From: Hormoscilla sp. GM7CHS1pb
GTDB taxonomy: Bacteria; Cyanobacteriota; Cyanobacteriia; Cyanobacteriales; Desertifilaceae
DNA length: 64,000 bases
Direction of reading: 5' to 3'
Assembly (NCBI GenBank): GCA_014323675.1
Contig: JACONN010000002.1
Span: 1 to 64,000 of the forward strand
The notes beneath the pieces are model-generated. The model was not told where the DNA came from and did not search any database. It was given only the letters and a program-made list of their open reading frames with translations. The position numbers were made by a program, and so were the translations under genes. Shown one piece after another: positions 55,076 through 64,000 of this stretch. The stretch's first letter is position 1. Each line of letters starts with the position of its first letter.

Positions 55076-56263
55076 ATGGATGTAAGCAAGTCAAGGACTA
55101 ACCTATGGCAGCGCTGGCTGAAGACAGGCATCTTAGCAGTGCTGCTGTTTACCCTCTCGATCGGACTGGACGCCGCTTGGTGGAATTTTGGGGGCAGTAA
55201 AAAACCCCAGCAGACTCTCTTACCCTCTGGGGACGCTATTACCGATGGCAAAGCCCTGTTGCGGTATGCCCTGCCAATTGACAATCAACCAGTGCGGGAA
55301 ATGCAAGCCAATTTGGAAAGCATCTCCACAGCACTGCGGGGCAAGCATTGGAGTGACATCACGAGAAACATCACTAAGGTACAGACCACGAGCAACCAAC
55401 GCCCTACACAACTGCTCTCGTCAGTGCCAACGGAATGCAAACCACAAGCAGAATCAATCATAGCCCAGATCTCCTCAGGACTGACCTCTCTAAGAGAAGC
55501 TGCTGAAGTTGAAGATAAAGAACAGGTGCAGACCGTCAGAGACGAACTGCTGGAGTTGGTGGGGCAGCTAGAACAGTTAATGGTGCGCGGCATGACCTTT
55601 GAAGTACCATCGGAGTACAGCAACCTGCCACAACTGTTAGGTCGGGCCACCGTGGCGATCGAAACCAATAAGGGCAAGATGACAGCGGTGCTCGACGGTT
55701 ACAGTGCCCCGGTTACCGCTGGTAATTTTATGGATCTGGTGCAGCGCGGGTTTTATGACGGTCTGGAGTTTACAAGGGTAGAAAAACAATACGTGGCGCA
55801 AGTGGGAGATCCCCCGGGCCCCGAAGACGGTTTCATTGACCCAGACACAGGGGAATACCGGGCTATTCCCTTGGAAATCCTGGTCCAAAATGAACCTTCC
55901 CCAATCTATGGTATTACCCTAGAAGAGGCGGGTATGTATCGCTCCCATCCGGTGCTTCCCTTCGCAGCCTATGGCACGCTGGGGATGGCTCGTCCGGATG
56001 AATATCTGAATGGGGGTTCTTCTCAATTTTTCTTCTTCCTATTTGAAACAGATCTGACGCCGCCTGGCGTTAACCTATTGGATGGTCGCTATGCCGCGTT
56101 TGGCTATGTAACTGAAGGCAAGGACGTACTAGTGAAGCTGACCCAGGGAGATGTAATTGAATCCGCTAAAGTGATAGAAGGAGCTTCTAATTTAGTGCAA
56201 CCTTCGATGTACTCGGGGCGCGCTACTCGCCGTACCCCTTGTCGCACATCGAAGAAAGGTTAG
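55076..56263 (+). CDS. Cyclophilin-type peptidyl-prolyl isomerase (thylakoid-lumen TLP40-like), with repeat-derived C terminus
   Basis: A 395-residue protein from ATG 55076. An N-terminal hydrophobic segment (LKTGILAVLLFTLSIGLDAAWW) acts as a signal or anchor, and a helical domain of about 150 residues follows. The cyclophilin domain comes last (GNFMDLVQRGFYDGLEFTRVEKQYVAQVGDP…; LGMARPDEYLNGGSSQFFFFLF). This two-domain layout is that of TLP40/CYP38-like foldases of the lumen or periplasm. The normal end is near EGASNLVQP. Beyond it, SMYSGRATRRTPCRTSKKG is translated from the repeat CTTCGATGTACTCGGGGCGCGCTACTCGCC (56202-56238), which adds about 20 residues. Confidence 0.9.
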   Translation: MDVSKSRTNLWQRWLKTGILAVLLFTLSIGLDAAWWNFGGSKKPQQTLLPSGDAITDGKALLRYALPIDNQPVREMQANLESISTALRGKHWSDITRNITKVQTTSNQRPTQLLSSVPTECKPQAESIIAQISSGLTSLREAAEVEDKEQVQTVRDELLELVGQLEQLMVRGMTFEVPSEYSNLPQLLGRATVAIETNKGKMTAVLDGYSAPVTAGNFMDLVQRGFYDGLEFTRVEKQYVAQVGDPPGPEDGFIDPDTGEYRAIPLEILVQNEPSPIYGITLEEAGMYRSHPVLPFAAYGTLGMARPDEYLNGGSSQFFFFLFETDLTPPGVNLLDGRYAAFGYVTEGKDVLVKLTQGDVIESAKVIEGASNLVQPSMYSGRATRRTPCRTSKKG

Positions 56264-56275
56264 GTTTATTGTGTT

Positions 56276-56605
56276 ATGGCCATTCTGGAAATTGCTTTTG
56301 TAATCGGATTGAGTTCGCTGGTAGGTCTGTACGTCTTGAATACTATCCAAAATGGTCAGCGTCAGCGACAGTTGCAAAATGCTTTCTATCAGCTGTTAGA
56401 AAAGCAAAATGGGGAGGTTTCTCTCATTCAGCTGGCTGCGGCGGCGAGAATGGATGCTCTGGTTGCTCAGAGGTTCTTGCAACAACAAGTGCAAATTTTT
56501 TCAGCGATGCCTGAAGTGGATGCTGAGGGGAATACTTTCTATCGTTTTCCGAAACTGCAGAATCCTGAGATGTTCAGTATCGATAAACGCCAGGATGAGT
56601 GGTAA
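56276..56605 (+). CDS. Small membrane-anchored protein, cyanobacterial, unknown
   Basis: A 109-residue protein with an N-terminal membrane helix (LEIAFVIGLSSLVGLYVLN) and a soluble part. The soluble part looks like a small winged-helix or helical domain (LLEKQNGEVSLIQLAAAARMDALVAQRFLQQQVQIFSAMPEVDAEGNTFYRFP). I do not recognise a named family. It lies 12 bases after the cyclophilin gene on the same strand, so it is likely cotranscribed. Intact. Confidence 0.7.
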   Translation: MAILEIAFVIGLSSLVGLYVLNTIQNGQRQRQLQNAFYQLLEKQNGEVSLIQLAAAARMDALVAQRFLQQQVQIFSAMPEVDAEGNTFYRFPKLQNPEMFSIDKRQDEW

Positions 56606-56950
56606 AAAAACTAGGGAAGTTGTTGGCGCTTTGCGCAGGCAGTAGACCCCCCGCTATTGGCAGGAGTTGGAGAGGCGGGAGATCGCCTCCCCAACTCTAA
56701 ACAATCCTTTTCGGGCTCTAGAGTCGGTCAAGTATGTGTTATAAACCCGGTTGTTATAGCTGTTAAAGCGGTAGTGGTCATATAGCGTTTCTCAGATAGA
56801 TGCGATCTAATTTGAGATAGATGATGTACTGCAAATTGTAGACAGAGTAAGGGTTTCAGCGATTTATCCATGGAGCGGGCGTTCCGAGAAATGCTATATA
56901 TAAATGTTTGAGCAATGAACAATTTTCAATGAACAATTTTCAATGAACAA
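56606..56950. other. Intergenic region, no gene
   Basis: No supported gene. ATGAACAATTTTCA is repeated in tandem just before hisD's 3' end (about 56916-56950). GGCGCTTTGCGC (about 56629-56640) is a short palindrome after the small membrane gene. Confidence 0.5.
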
Positions 56951-58286
56951 TTATATGTCATACTTATCTCGCTGACCTTCAGTTCTTAAGCGCACAGAAT
57001 CGGCGTGGTACGGGAAACCCTCAGCTTGAGCCAAAAGCTCGATCGCGTCGGCAACTTTTTTCAGGGCCTCAGGAGAATAATGAATTATATTAGAATGCTT
57101 CAAATAAGTTTCCACGCCTAGGGAAGAAGCGTAGCGGGCAGCACCATTAGTGGGAAGATTCTGGTTAGGACCAGCTAAGTAATCTCCTAGGGCGATCGGG
57201 GACGAATAGCCCAGAAAGATCGCTCCAGCATGACGAATTTCTTCTAGTAAACTCCAGGGGTCAGCCACTTGCAGCATCAAATTTTGGGGAGCAAAAGCAT
57301 TCGCGAGTTCCGCCGCCATGAGCTCAGATTCTACCACCACTACCAAACCATAATGAGCGATCGCCTTTTCCGTCAGCAACCGGCGGGAGTGGTTAATAAG
57401 TTGCCGGTCAACTTCATCTGTCACCAGAGTAGCCAAAGTCAAATCCGGAGTCAACAGGATCGCCGATGCCATAGGGTCCCGTTCCGCCTGGGCCAACAAA
57501 TCCGCCGCCACATGTTCGTGATTTGCGAGGCGATCGGCAATAATCAACAGCTCTCCCGCACCGGTCAAACAATCTATCCCCACTATCGGCGAGACCAGTT
57601 TTTTTGCTAGAGTTACATATATATTACCAGTCCCTACGATCACATCTACTGGCGGAATAGTTTCCGTACCATAGGCAAAAGCCCCGATCGCCGCCGCCCC
57701 GGACACCCGGTAAACCTCCTGAATACCTGCCGACTGAGCAGCCACCAGCACCGCTGGATTAATTTTCTTATCCGGTCCCGGCGGAGTAGACATGATCGTC
57801 CTCCGTACTCCAGCCACCTTAGCTGGGATAGCATTCATCAGCACCCGACTTGGATAAGCCGCTCCACGCTCCGGGCCCCCGACGCTACCGGGCACATATA
57901 TCCCCGCCTTTTCCACCGGCTGATATCGCTTACCCAAAACTACATCCAGATCCTTAAATTGCACCCACGATGATGGCACTCTCTGCCGGTGAAATGCCTC
58001 AATTTGGCTCGACGCCAAAAAGATCGCGTCTAGTAAATCTTTATTTACCTGCTGATAAGCAGCATCTAGTTCTGAACCAGTCACCCGCAATTCTGAAGGG
58101 CTGAGGGTAACTCGATCGACTGACGCGGTATAATGCAGCAGCGCCCGATCGCCGTCTAGCCTCACCGAGGGCTAGCACTTCCCTAACTGTCGCACAGGCG
58201 TGCAGGACATAGTCGGAGCGATAGCGATCGCCGATGCGTCGTAATTCCGCTTCTGCCTCATCCCGATCGTGAACAATTCGCAGCAT
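56951..58286 (-). pseudogene. hisD: Histidinol dehydrogenase, frameshifted
   Basis: The N-terminal frame (58286 to about 58160, MLRIVHDRDEAEAELRRI…VREVLAL) and the main frame (about 58160 to 56951, VRLDGDRALLHYTA…) form one HisD of about 440 residues. Signatures include AGIYVPG, VYRVSGAAAIGAFAYGTETIPPVDVIVGTGNIYVTLAKK, LTGAGELLIIADRLANHEHVAADLLAQAEHD-like ERDP, and GPNQNLPTNGAARYASSLGVETYLKH (zinc and substrate ligands). It catalyses the last two steps of histidine synthesis. A GC-rich repeat (57866-57885) is inserted in frame as VGGPERG between YVPGS and AAYPS. Histidine synthesis needs this gene, so the frameshift is more likely an error. Confidence 0.9.
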
Positions 58287-58585
58287 CTCATTGACATCGG
58301 ATGGTAGTGAAGGTCAATATTCAATTGCTAGCAACATATACTCGCGCATAAGATCGCTCATTCAGCGGGATTACTTGACACACTTATCGCAAAGAATGTA
58401 TAATCTCTCTATTAACTTAACACCGCTGGGACCAGTTGCGCTGGGACTACTCATAGTCGCTATTCTAGCTTAACATGAAAAATTCAGCAATGGGGGGCGC
58501 TTGCACTAGCCAGGAAAAAATGCTATAGTAAAAATTACGACTGACAGCAGAATTGTAAATAGCAGTAAACAACCAAGGGAACGCC

Positions 58586-58894
58586 GTGCCAAATATCAAG
58601 TCAGCCATCAAGCGCGTCCAAATCACAGAGAGGAACCGGCTGCACAATAAAGCTTATAAATCAGCGGTCAAGACGCTGATGAAGAAATTATTCGCAGCCT
58701 TAGATAAGTATGCTACCTCCAAAACCCCGGAGGCCAAGCAGGAAGTTCTCGGTCTCATGTCAGCAGCATACAGCAAAATAGACAAAGCAGTCAAGCGCGG
58801 GGTCTTGCACCGTAACAATGGCGCTCACAAAAAATCCAGTCTGGCGCAGGCATTAAAAAAGGTGGAAAAATCAGCATCCCCAGCGGCAGCTTGA
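58586..58894 (+). CDS. rpsT: 30S ribosomal protein S20
   Basis: A 102-residue basic, helical protein ([35 protein letters not shown]…), with the [19 protein letters not shown] end typical of S20. It binds 16S rRNA. The start is a GTG at 58586 in AACGCCGTGCCAAATATCAAG. Between hisD and tatD, it keeps the cyanobacterial rpsT-tatD-rpoB order. Intact. Confidence 0.95.
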   Translation: MPNIKSAIKRVQITERNRLHNKAYKSAVKTLMKKLFAALDKYATSKTPEAKQEVLGLMSAAYSKIDKAVKRGVLHRNNGAHKKSSLAQALKKVEKSASPAAA

Positions 58895-58954
58895 AAGAAG
58901 TGGTCCGATGGACAACTGACCAATGACCGGTGTCTAGTATACACCGCTGTGCGA

Positions 58955-58991
58955 GGGGTAGTGCGAGTAGCGCGCCCCGAGTACAGCGAAG
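58955..58991 (+). repeat. GGGGTAGTGCGAGTAGCGCGCCCCGAG repeat (upstream of tatD)
   Basis: GGGGTAGTGCGAGTAGCGCG followed by CCCCGAGTACAGCGAAG. The same unit, slightly diverged, is translated inside the histidine kinase gene (38676-38712) and, inverted, in the 3' end of the cyclophilin gene (56202-56238). Confidence 0.75.
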
Positions 58992-59024
58992 CCTACTGAC
59001 ACAAAGCAGGAGAACACCATCCCC

Positions 59025-59831
59025 ATGCAGTTGATTGACACCCACGTTCACATAAACTATTTGATCTCCTTGGGGTCGGATCTGTCCGAAGTAGTTACCC
59101 GTTGGCGTTCCGCTGGAGTTTGTCAGTTATTGCATTCTTGCGTATCACCCTCGGAGATAAAGAGCATCCAAACATTAGCAGCTCAGATTGACGAGCTATA
59201 TTTTGCCGTCGGGTTGCACCCCCTAGATGCCCATAAATGGACAAGCGAGGCAGAGGAAGTAATTAGGAATTTTGCCAGTGCTGACCGGAAAGTAGTAGCA
59301 ATAGGGGAAACGGGGCTAGATTTTTATAAAGCGGATAATTTTGAGCAGCAAAAAAAGGTATTTGCCGCTCATCTGGTCCTAGCCCAGGCTCTAGAATTAC
59401 CAGTAATTATCCACTGTCGCGAAGCGGCGAAAGAAGCAGCAGCTCAACTGAGAGATTGGACGGCAAAAGGAGGTTCATTGCGAGGGGTGATGCATTGTTG
59501 GGGCGGAACGCCAGAAGAAACGGAATGGTTCTTAGACTTGGGATTATACATCAGCTTTAGCGGGACCGTGACATTTAAGAAAGCAGTCCAGATAAAAGAG
59601 TCATGTCTCATGGTGCCTCCCGATCGCCTACTAATAGAAACAGACAGTCCATTCCTGGCACCTGAACCAAAACGAGGGAAACGCAATGAGCCAGCATACC
59701 TCCGTTATGTAGCGTCCCAAGTAGCCCAACTCAGAGTAGTGCCAGTAGAAACATTAGCCGCACAAACAACAGATAATGCCCGTAAACTATTTGGTCTGCC
59801 GGAGAGTGAACGGACCGCATGTCCTGGGTAG
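59025..59831 (+). CDS. TatD-family metal-dependent hydrolase
   Basis: A 268-residue TIM-barrel protein: [11 protein letters not shown] (metal HxH), [32 protein letters not shown] and [22 protein letters not shown]. These are the TatD DNase/hydrolase motifs. The last residues (ESERTACPG) run into a repeat-like segment (GGGTAGTGCGACTAC), so the native stop may have been just upstream. It follows rpsT and precedes rpoB, as in other cyanobacteria. Function is generally inferred as a 3'-5' DNase or a related hydrolase. Confidence 0.9.
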   Translation: MQLIDTHVHINYLISLGSDLSEVVTRWRSAGVCQLLHSCVSPSEIKSIQTLAAQIDELYFAVGLHPLDAHKWTSEAEEVIRNFASADRKVVAIGETGLDFYKADNFEQQKKVFAAHLVLAQALELPVIIHCREAAKEAAAQLRDWTAKGGSLRGVMHCWGGTPEETEWFLDLGLYISFSGTVTFKKAVQIKESCLMVPPDRLLIETDSPFLAPEPKRGKRNEPAYLRYVASQVAQLRVVPVETLAAQTTDNARKLFGLPESERTACPG

Positions 59832-60069
59832 TGCGACTACGATGTTTCCCCGGGAGCACACGATCGCTTCGACGCCGATCGCTAAAAGCACCTTCCCAGG
59901 CTTCGCTGTGGGAAGGAGGGGGGACACGGCGATATCGAAGCACCGTTCGGATCGCCGCAGCGCGAAGGTAACCCTCCCTTTCTCTCCTCCCGAGTATCAA
60001 ATGGCAGCGCTCGTGTGGAGACAAAATTGCTCAGTATAAAAATAACGCGCCTTGCAGCCTTCACAGAAA
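59832..60069. other. tatD-rpoB intergenic region with repeats
   Basis: It contains the GTAGTGCGACTACGATG repeat-like segment and CTTCCCAGGCTTCGCTGTGGGAAG (59892-59914), a divergent member of the GTTCCC palindrome family. The rpoB promoter should lie here; I see no clear -35/-10 pair. Confidence 0.5.
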
Positions 60070-63000
60070 ATGAATCAGAATATCGACACAAAAGTGAAAT
60101 TTAAATTACCAGATCTAGTAGAGATCCAGAGAGCGAGCTTCCGCTGGTTTATAGAAGAGGGATTAATAGAAGAGCTAGACAGCTTTTCTCCAATAACAGA
60201 CTACACGGGAAAACTAGAGCTGCATTTTTGGGGAAAAAAATTCTCACTTCATAGACCAAAATACGACGTAGCAGAAGCAAAGCGCAGGGATGCAACATAC
60301 GCAGTGCAAATGTATGTCCCCACACGTCTGCTCAACAAAGAAACCGGGGAAATTAAAGAGCAAGAGGTATTTATCGGCGAACTGCCACTGATGACAGATC
60401 GGGGCACATTTATCATAAATGGAGCAGAGCGAGTCATCGTTAACCAAATAGTGCGAGCGCCCGGAGTATACTACAAATCAGAAACAGACAAAAACGGTCG
60501 GCGGACCTACAACGCCTCCCTGATCCCCAATCGCGGAGCATGGCTAAAATTTGAAACAGATAAAAATAACCTGGTATGGGTAAGGATAGACAAAACCAGG
60601 AAGCTGTCGGCCCAAGTATTGCTCAAAGCAATGGGGATGAGCACCAGTGAAATACTGGACTCCTTGCGTCACCCAGATTATTTCCAGAAAACTATCGACA
60701 AAGAAGGAGAATATACCGATGAAGATGCCCTGATAGAACTATATCGCAAGCTGCGGCCAGGAGAACCGCCAACAGTCAATGGTGGACAGCAACTGTTAGA
60801 ATCCCGCTTCTTCGACCCCAAACGCTACGACCTCGGCAAGGTAGGACGCTACAAGCTGAACAAAAAGCTGCGCCTTTCCGTGCCAGAAACGAAGCGAGTG
60901 CTGACCCAAGAGGACATACTGACAAGCATAAACTATCTGATCAACCTGGAATTTGATATCGGCACCATAGATGATATAGACCACCTGGGGAACAGACGAG
61001 TGCGATCGGTCGGAGAACTGTTACAAAACCAAGTGCGGGTGGGATTAAACCGGTTGGAGAGGATCATCCGAGAGCGGATGACCGTTTCCGACTCAGATCA
61101 GTTGACACCCACATCCCTAGTCAACCCCAAACCATTGGTAGCAGCGATCAAGGAATTCTTCGGATCGTCCCAACTATCCCAGTTTATGGATCAGACCAAC
61201 CCCTTAGCAGAACTGACCCATAAACGGCGGTTGAGCGCCTTGGGACCGGGAGGACTAACCCGGGAACGGGCAGGGTTCGCCGTGCGGGATATTCATCCTT
61301 CCCACTATGGGCGCATCTGCCCGATCGAAACCCCAGAAGGTCCCAATGCCGGATTAATAGGATCCCTCGCTACCCATGCCCGGGTGAATGAATATGGGTT
61401 TATCGAAACTCCATATTATCGAGTCGAAAATGGCCAAATCCGGCGCGACATACCCCCAGTGTTCATGACAGCAGATGAAGAAGATGACCTGCGGGTAGCT
61501 CCAGGGGACATACCGATGGACGAAAATGGCAAGCTCTCCAGCGACATCGTGCCAGTACGGTATCGCCAAGACTTCACCACCACCACCCCAGACCAGGTAG
61601 ACGTAGTCTCCGTATCGCCGGTGCAAATCATCTCAGTGGCAACATCCTTAATCCCCTTCCTGGAACATGACGATGCCAACCGGGCCCTCATGGGGTCAAA
61701 CATGCAGCGACAAGCGGTTCCCCTATTGCGTCCAGAACGGCCATTAGTAGGAACCGGCATGGAAACCCAGGCAGCCAGAGATTCGGGGATGGTGATCCTA
61801 TCCAAAGAAGATGGAGTAGTAACCTACGTGGATGCAACCAAAATACGGGTCAGAAGCATACCGAAAAAAGCTTCATCCGACGCGCAGCCGCCGCACCGGG
61901 CTACTGGTCCTGCGCGTGCTGGTGACGCCGGATCGCTCTTTAATGGCGAAAGCACAGGCTTCGATATACCGGATCGAGAGATATCCTATGAAATGCATAA
62001 ATATCATCGCTCCAACCAAGACACCTGCCTGAACCAAAAACCGATCGTGCACGTCGGGGACAAAGTAGTAAAAGGGCAAGTAATAGCAGACGGCTCATCC
62101 ACAGAAAAAGGAGAACTAGCCCTAGGGCAAAACATCTTCGTAGCCTACATGCCCTGGGAAGGGTACAACTACGAAGATGCCATCCTGATATCAGAACGGC
62201 TAGTAGTCGAAGACCTGTACACCTCCATACACATCGAAAAATATGAAATCGAAGCCCGTCAAACCAAGCTAGGACCAGAAGAAATCACCCGCGAGATCCC
62301 CAACGTCGGAGAAGACGCCCTCCGGCAGCTAGACGAAACAGGCATAATTCGGATCGGAGCCTGGGTAGAAACAGGAGAGATCCTCGTCGGCAAGGTAACC
62401 CCCAAAGGAGAATCAGATCAGCCACCCGAAGAAAAACTGCTCAGAGCCATATTTGGAGAAAAAGCCAGGGATGTCCGGGATAACTCCCTGCGGGTGCCAA
62501 ACGGCGAAAAAGGACGAGTAGTAGACGTGCGCGTCTTTACCCGAGAACAGGGAGACGAATTGCCACCAGGGGCAAACATGGTCGTGCGCGTATACGTAGC
62601 CCAAAAGCGGAAGATCCAGATCGGCGATAAAATGGCAGGTCGCCACGGCAACAAAGGCATAATATCTCGGATATTACCCATAGAAGACATGCCCTACATG
62701 CCCGATGGGACTCCGCTCGATATCATCCTCAACCCATTAGGAGTGCCATCTCGGATGAACGTAGGTCAGATATTTGAATGCCTGCTAGGATTGGCAGGAG
62801 AAAACCTGGACACTCGTTATAAGATAGTGCCCTTTGACGAAATGCACGGCAAAGAAAAGTCCCGGGAAACAGTACATAGAAAATTGCTCTCGGCAGTCTA
62901 TGAGACCGGAAAAAAATGGTTGTATAACCAGGAAAACCCCGGCAAAATCCAGGTATATGACGGACGGACAGGAGAACGATTCGACCAACCTGTCACCGTA

Positions 63001-63456
63001 GGCAAAGCTTATATGCTGAAGCTCGTGCATTTAGTAGATGATAAAATCCACGCACGCTCCACAGGCCCCTATTCCCTCGTCACCCAACAACCCTTGGGAG
63101 GAAAAGCACAGCAGGGCGGTCAGCGGTTCGGAGAAATGGAAGTATGGGCCCTAGAAGCATTTGGCTCCGCCTACACATTGCAGGAATTGCTGACAGTCAA
63201 ATCGGACGACATGCAAGGACGCAATGAAGCCCTAAATGCGATCGTCAAAGGCAAAGCAATACCCAGACCAGGAACCCCCGAGTCCTTTAAGGTGCTGATG
63301 CGGGAATTGCAATCACTATGTCTGGATATAGCAGTGCATAAAGTAGAAAATAACGCCGATGGCACAAATACATCAAAGGAAATAGATTTGATGGCAGATA
63401 CTAGGAATAATCGTCTAGGGCGAATTGAGAATCGGGAATTTAACATGGAGAATTGA
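60070..63456 (+). CDS. rpoB: RNA polymerase subunit beta
   Basis: From ATG 60070 ([27 protein letters not shown]) it is 1128 residues. Motifs read in order: [19 protein letters not shown], then [64 protein letters not shown] (rifampicin region), [22 protein letters not shown], and the C-terminal [17 protein letters not shown]. It is the intact catalytic beta subunit of the cyanobacterial polymerase. Between RVRSIPKKA and [10 protein letters not shown] lies an insertion of about 28 residues ([19 protein letters not shown]…), translated from a GC-rich segment (about 61873-61935). This is a loop that varies among cyanobacteria. rpoC2 follows after 67 bases. Confidence 0.97.
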   Translation: MNQNIDTKVKFKLPDLVEIQRASFRWFIEEGLIEELDSFSPITDYTGKLELHFWGKKFSLHRPKYDVAEAKRRDATYAVQMYVPTRLLNKETGEIKEQEVFIGELPLMTDRGTFIINGAERVIVNQIVRAPGVYYKSETDKNGRRTYNASLIPNRGAWLKFETDKNNLVWVRIDKTRKLSAQVLLKAMGMSTSEILDSLRHPDYFQKTIDKEGEYTDEDALIELYRKLRPGEPPTVNGGQQLLESRFFDPKRYDLGKVGRYKLNKKLRLSVPETKRVLTQEDILTSINYLINLEFDIGTIDDIDHLGNRRVRSVGELLQNQVRVGLNRLERIIRERMTVSDSDQLTPTSLVNPKPLVAAIKEFFGSSQLSQFMDQTNPLAELTHKRRLSALGPGGLTRERAGFAVRDIHPSHYGRICPIETPEGPNAGLIGSLATHARVNEYGFIETPYYRVENGQIRRDIPPVFMTADEEDDLRVAPGDIPMDENGKLSSDIVPVRYRQDFTTTTPDQVDVVSVSPVQIISVATSLIPFLEHDDANRALMGSNMQRQAVPLLRPERPLVGTGMETQAARDSGMVILSKEDGVVTYVDATKIRVRSIPKKASSDAQPPHRATGPARAGDAGSLFNGESTGFDIPDREISYEMHKYHRSNQDTCLNQKPIVHVGDKVVKGQVIADGSSTEKGELALGQNIFVAYMPWEGYNYEDAILISERLVVEDLYTSIHIEKYEIEARQTKLGPEEITREIPNVGEDALRQLDETGIIRIGAWVETGEILVGKVTPKGESDQPPEEKLLRAIFGEKARDVRDNSLRVPNGEKGRVVDVRVFTREQGDELPPGANMVVRVYVAQKRKIQIGDKMAGRHGNKGIISRILPIEDMPYMPDGTPLDIILNPLGVPSRMNVGQIFECLLGLAGENLDTRYKIVPFDEMHGKEKSRETVHRKLLSAVYETGKKWLYNQENPGKIQVYDGRTGERFDQPVTVGKAYMLKLVHLVDDKIHARSTGPYSLVTQQPLGGKAQQGGQRFGEMEVWALEAFGSAYTLQELLTVKSDDMQGRNEALNAIVKGKAIPRPGTPESFKVLMRELQSLCLDIAVHKVENNADGTNTSKEIDLMADTRNNRLGRIENREFNMEN

Positions 63457-63520
63457 TTAAATTGATCTTCTCAATTTTCAAATCTCCATTATCAAGTTTT
63501 AGCTGACAACTGACAACTGA

Positions 63521-64000
<480 letters not shown>

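Noticed and set aside
58291..58473. 60-codon plus-strand frame with a hydrophobic C terminus (GPVALGLLIVAILA) between hisD and rpsT
   Set aside because: I considered a small photosystem subunit but could not match any I know, and the leader is unlike a real start. It may be a chance hydrophobic stretch.

Overview
The window comes from a cyanobacterium, most likely a filamentous one. The octamer GCGATCGC (HIP1) is scattered throughout. The genes include a C-3',4' carotenoid desaturase (crtD), an NdhD/CO2-hydration pair of the NDH-1 CO2-uptake complexes, the cyanobacterial-type split RNA polymerase (rpoB, rpoC2), a WzcA/Wza-type exopolysaccharide pair and several cyanobacteria-restricted DUF families (DUF3155, DUF3611).

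Layout. 0-7.5 kb: exopolysaccharide genes (SGNH hydrolase, WbuB-like glycosyltransferase, chain-length/tyrosine autokinase, SLBB export protein). 8.2-12.6 kb: accessory stretch with an IS982-type element, a phosphatase, DUF427, a truncated VapBC pair and an IS66 transposase. 13-15.6 kb: CO2-hydration protein and NdhD. 16.8-18.8 kb: crtD flanked by two MITE-like elements. 20-33 kb: a mostly minus-strand cluster of lipid- or oxidation-type genes: two fatty-acid desaturases, a SnoaL-like protein, an RnfD-like membrane domain that reads straight into a CRTAC1 (FG-GAP/ASPIC-UnbV) domain, a GNAT, a GH3-type acyl-adenylate enzyme, two unrecognised proteins and a Rieske oxygenase. This cluster is broken up by repeats, a WD40 gene remnant, an ORF-less group II intron and an IS1-family insertion inside GH3. 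33-38 kb: M16 peptidase, fructosamine kinase and small conserved genes. 38.4-46.5 kb: a histidine kinase, then a plus-strand run that looks like a damaged biosynthetic cluster: an AMP-ligase split by a local inversion, an AlkD-type DNA glycosylase, a nucleoside deoxyribosyltransferase-like enzyme, a halogenase stump, an RTX protein, a methyltransferase and a MATE exporter. 46.8-50.2 kb: decayed genes and a thioredoxin-domain protein. 50.4-64 kb: housekeeping genes (sbcC, accB-efp, a thylakoid-type cyclophilin, hisD, rpsT, tatD, rpoB, rpoC2). rpoC1 is missing from between rpoB and rpoC2.

Two features run across the whole window. First, many conserved genes, including hisD, ndhD and sbcC, carry single-base frameshifts, often in C/G homopolymers. 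This points to indel errors in the sequence at least as much as to real pseudogenes. Second, short palindromic or GC-rich interspersed repeats lie inside protein-coding genes (thioredoxin-domain gene, accB, hisD, sbcC, GH3, fructosamine kinase, histidine kinase, the 3' end of the cyclophilin gene), mostly in loops and linkers.

The strongest candidates for undescribed biology are the RnfD-CRTAC1/desaturase/Rieske/GH3 cluster, the AlkD-containing biosynthetic cluster, and the in-gene repeat insertions.
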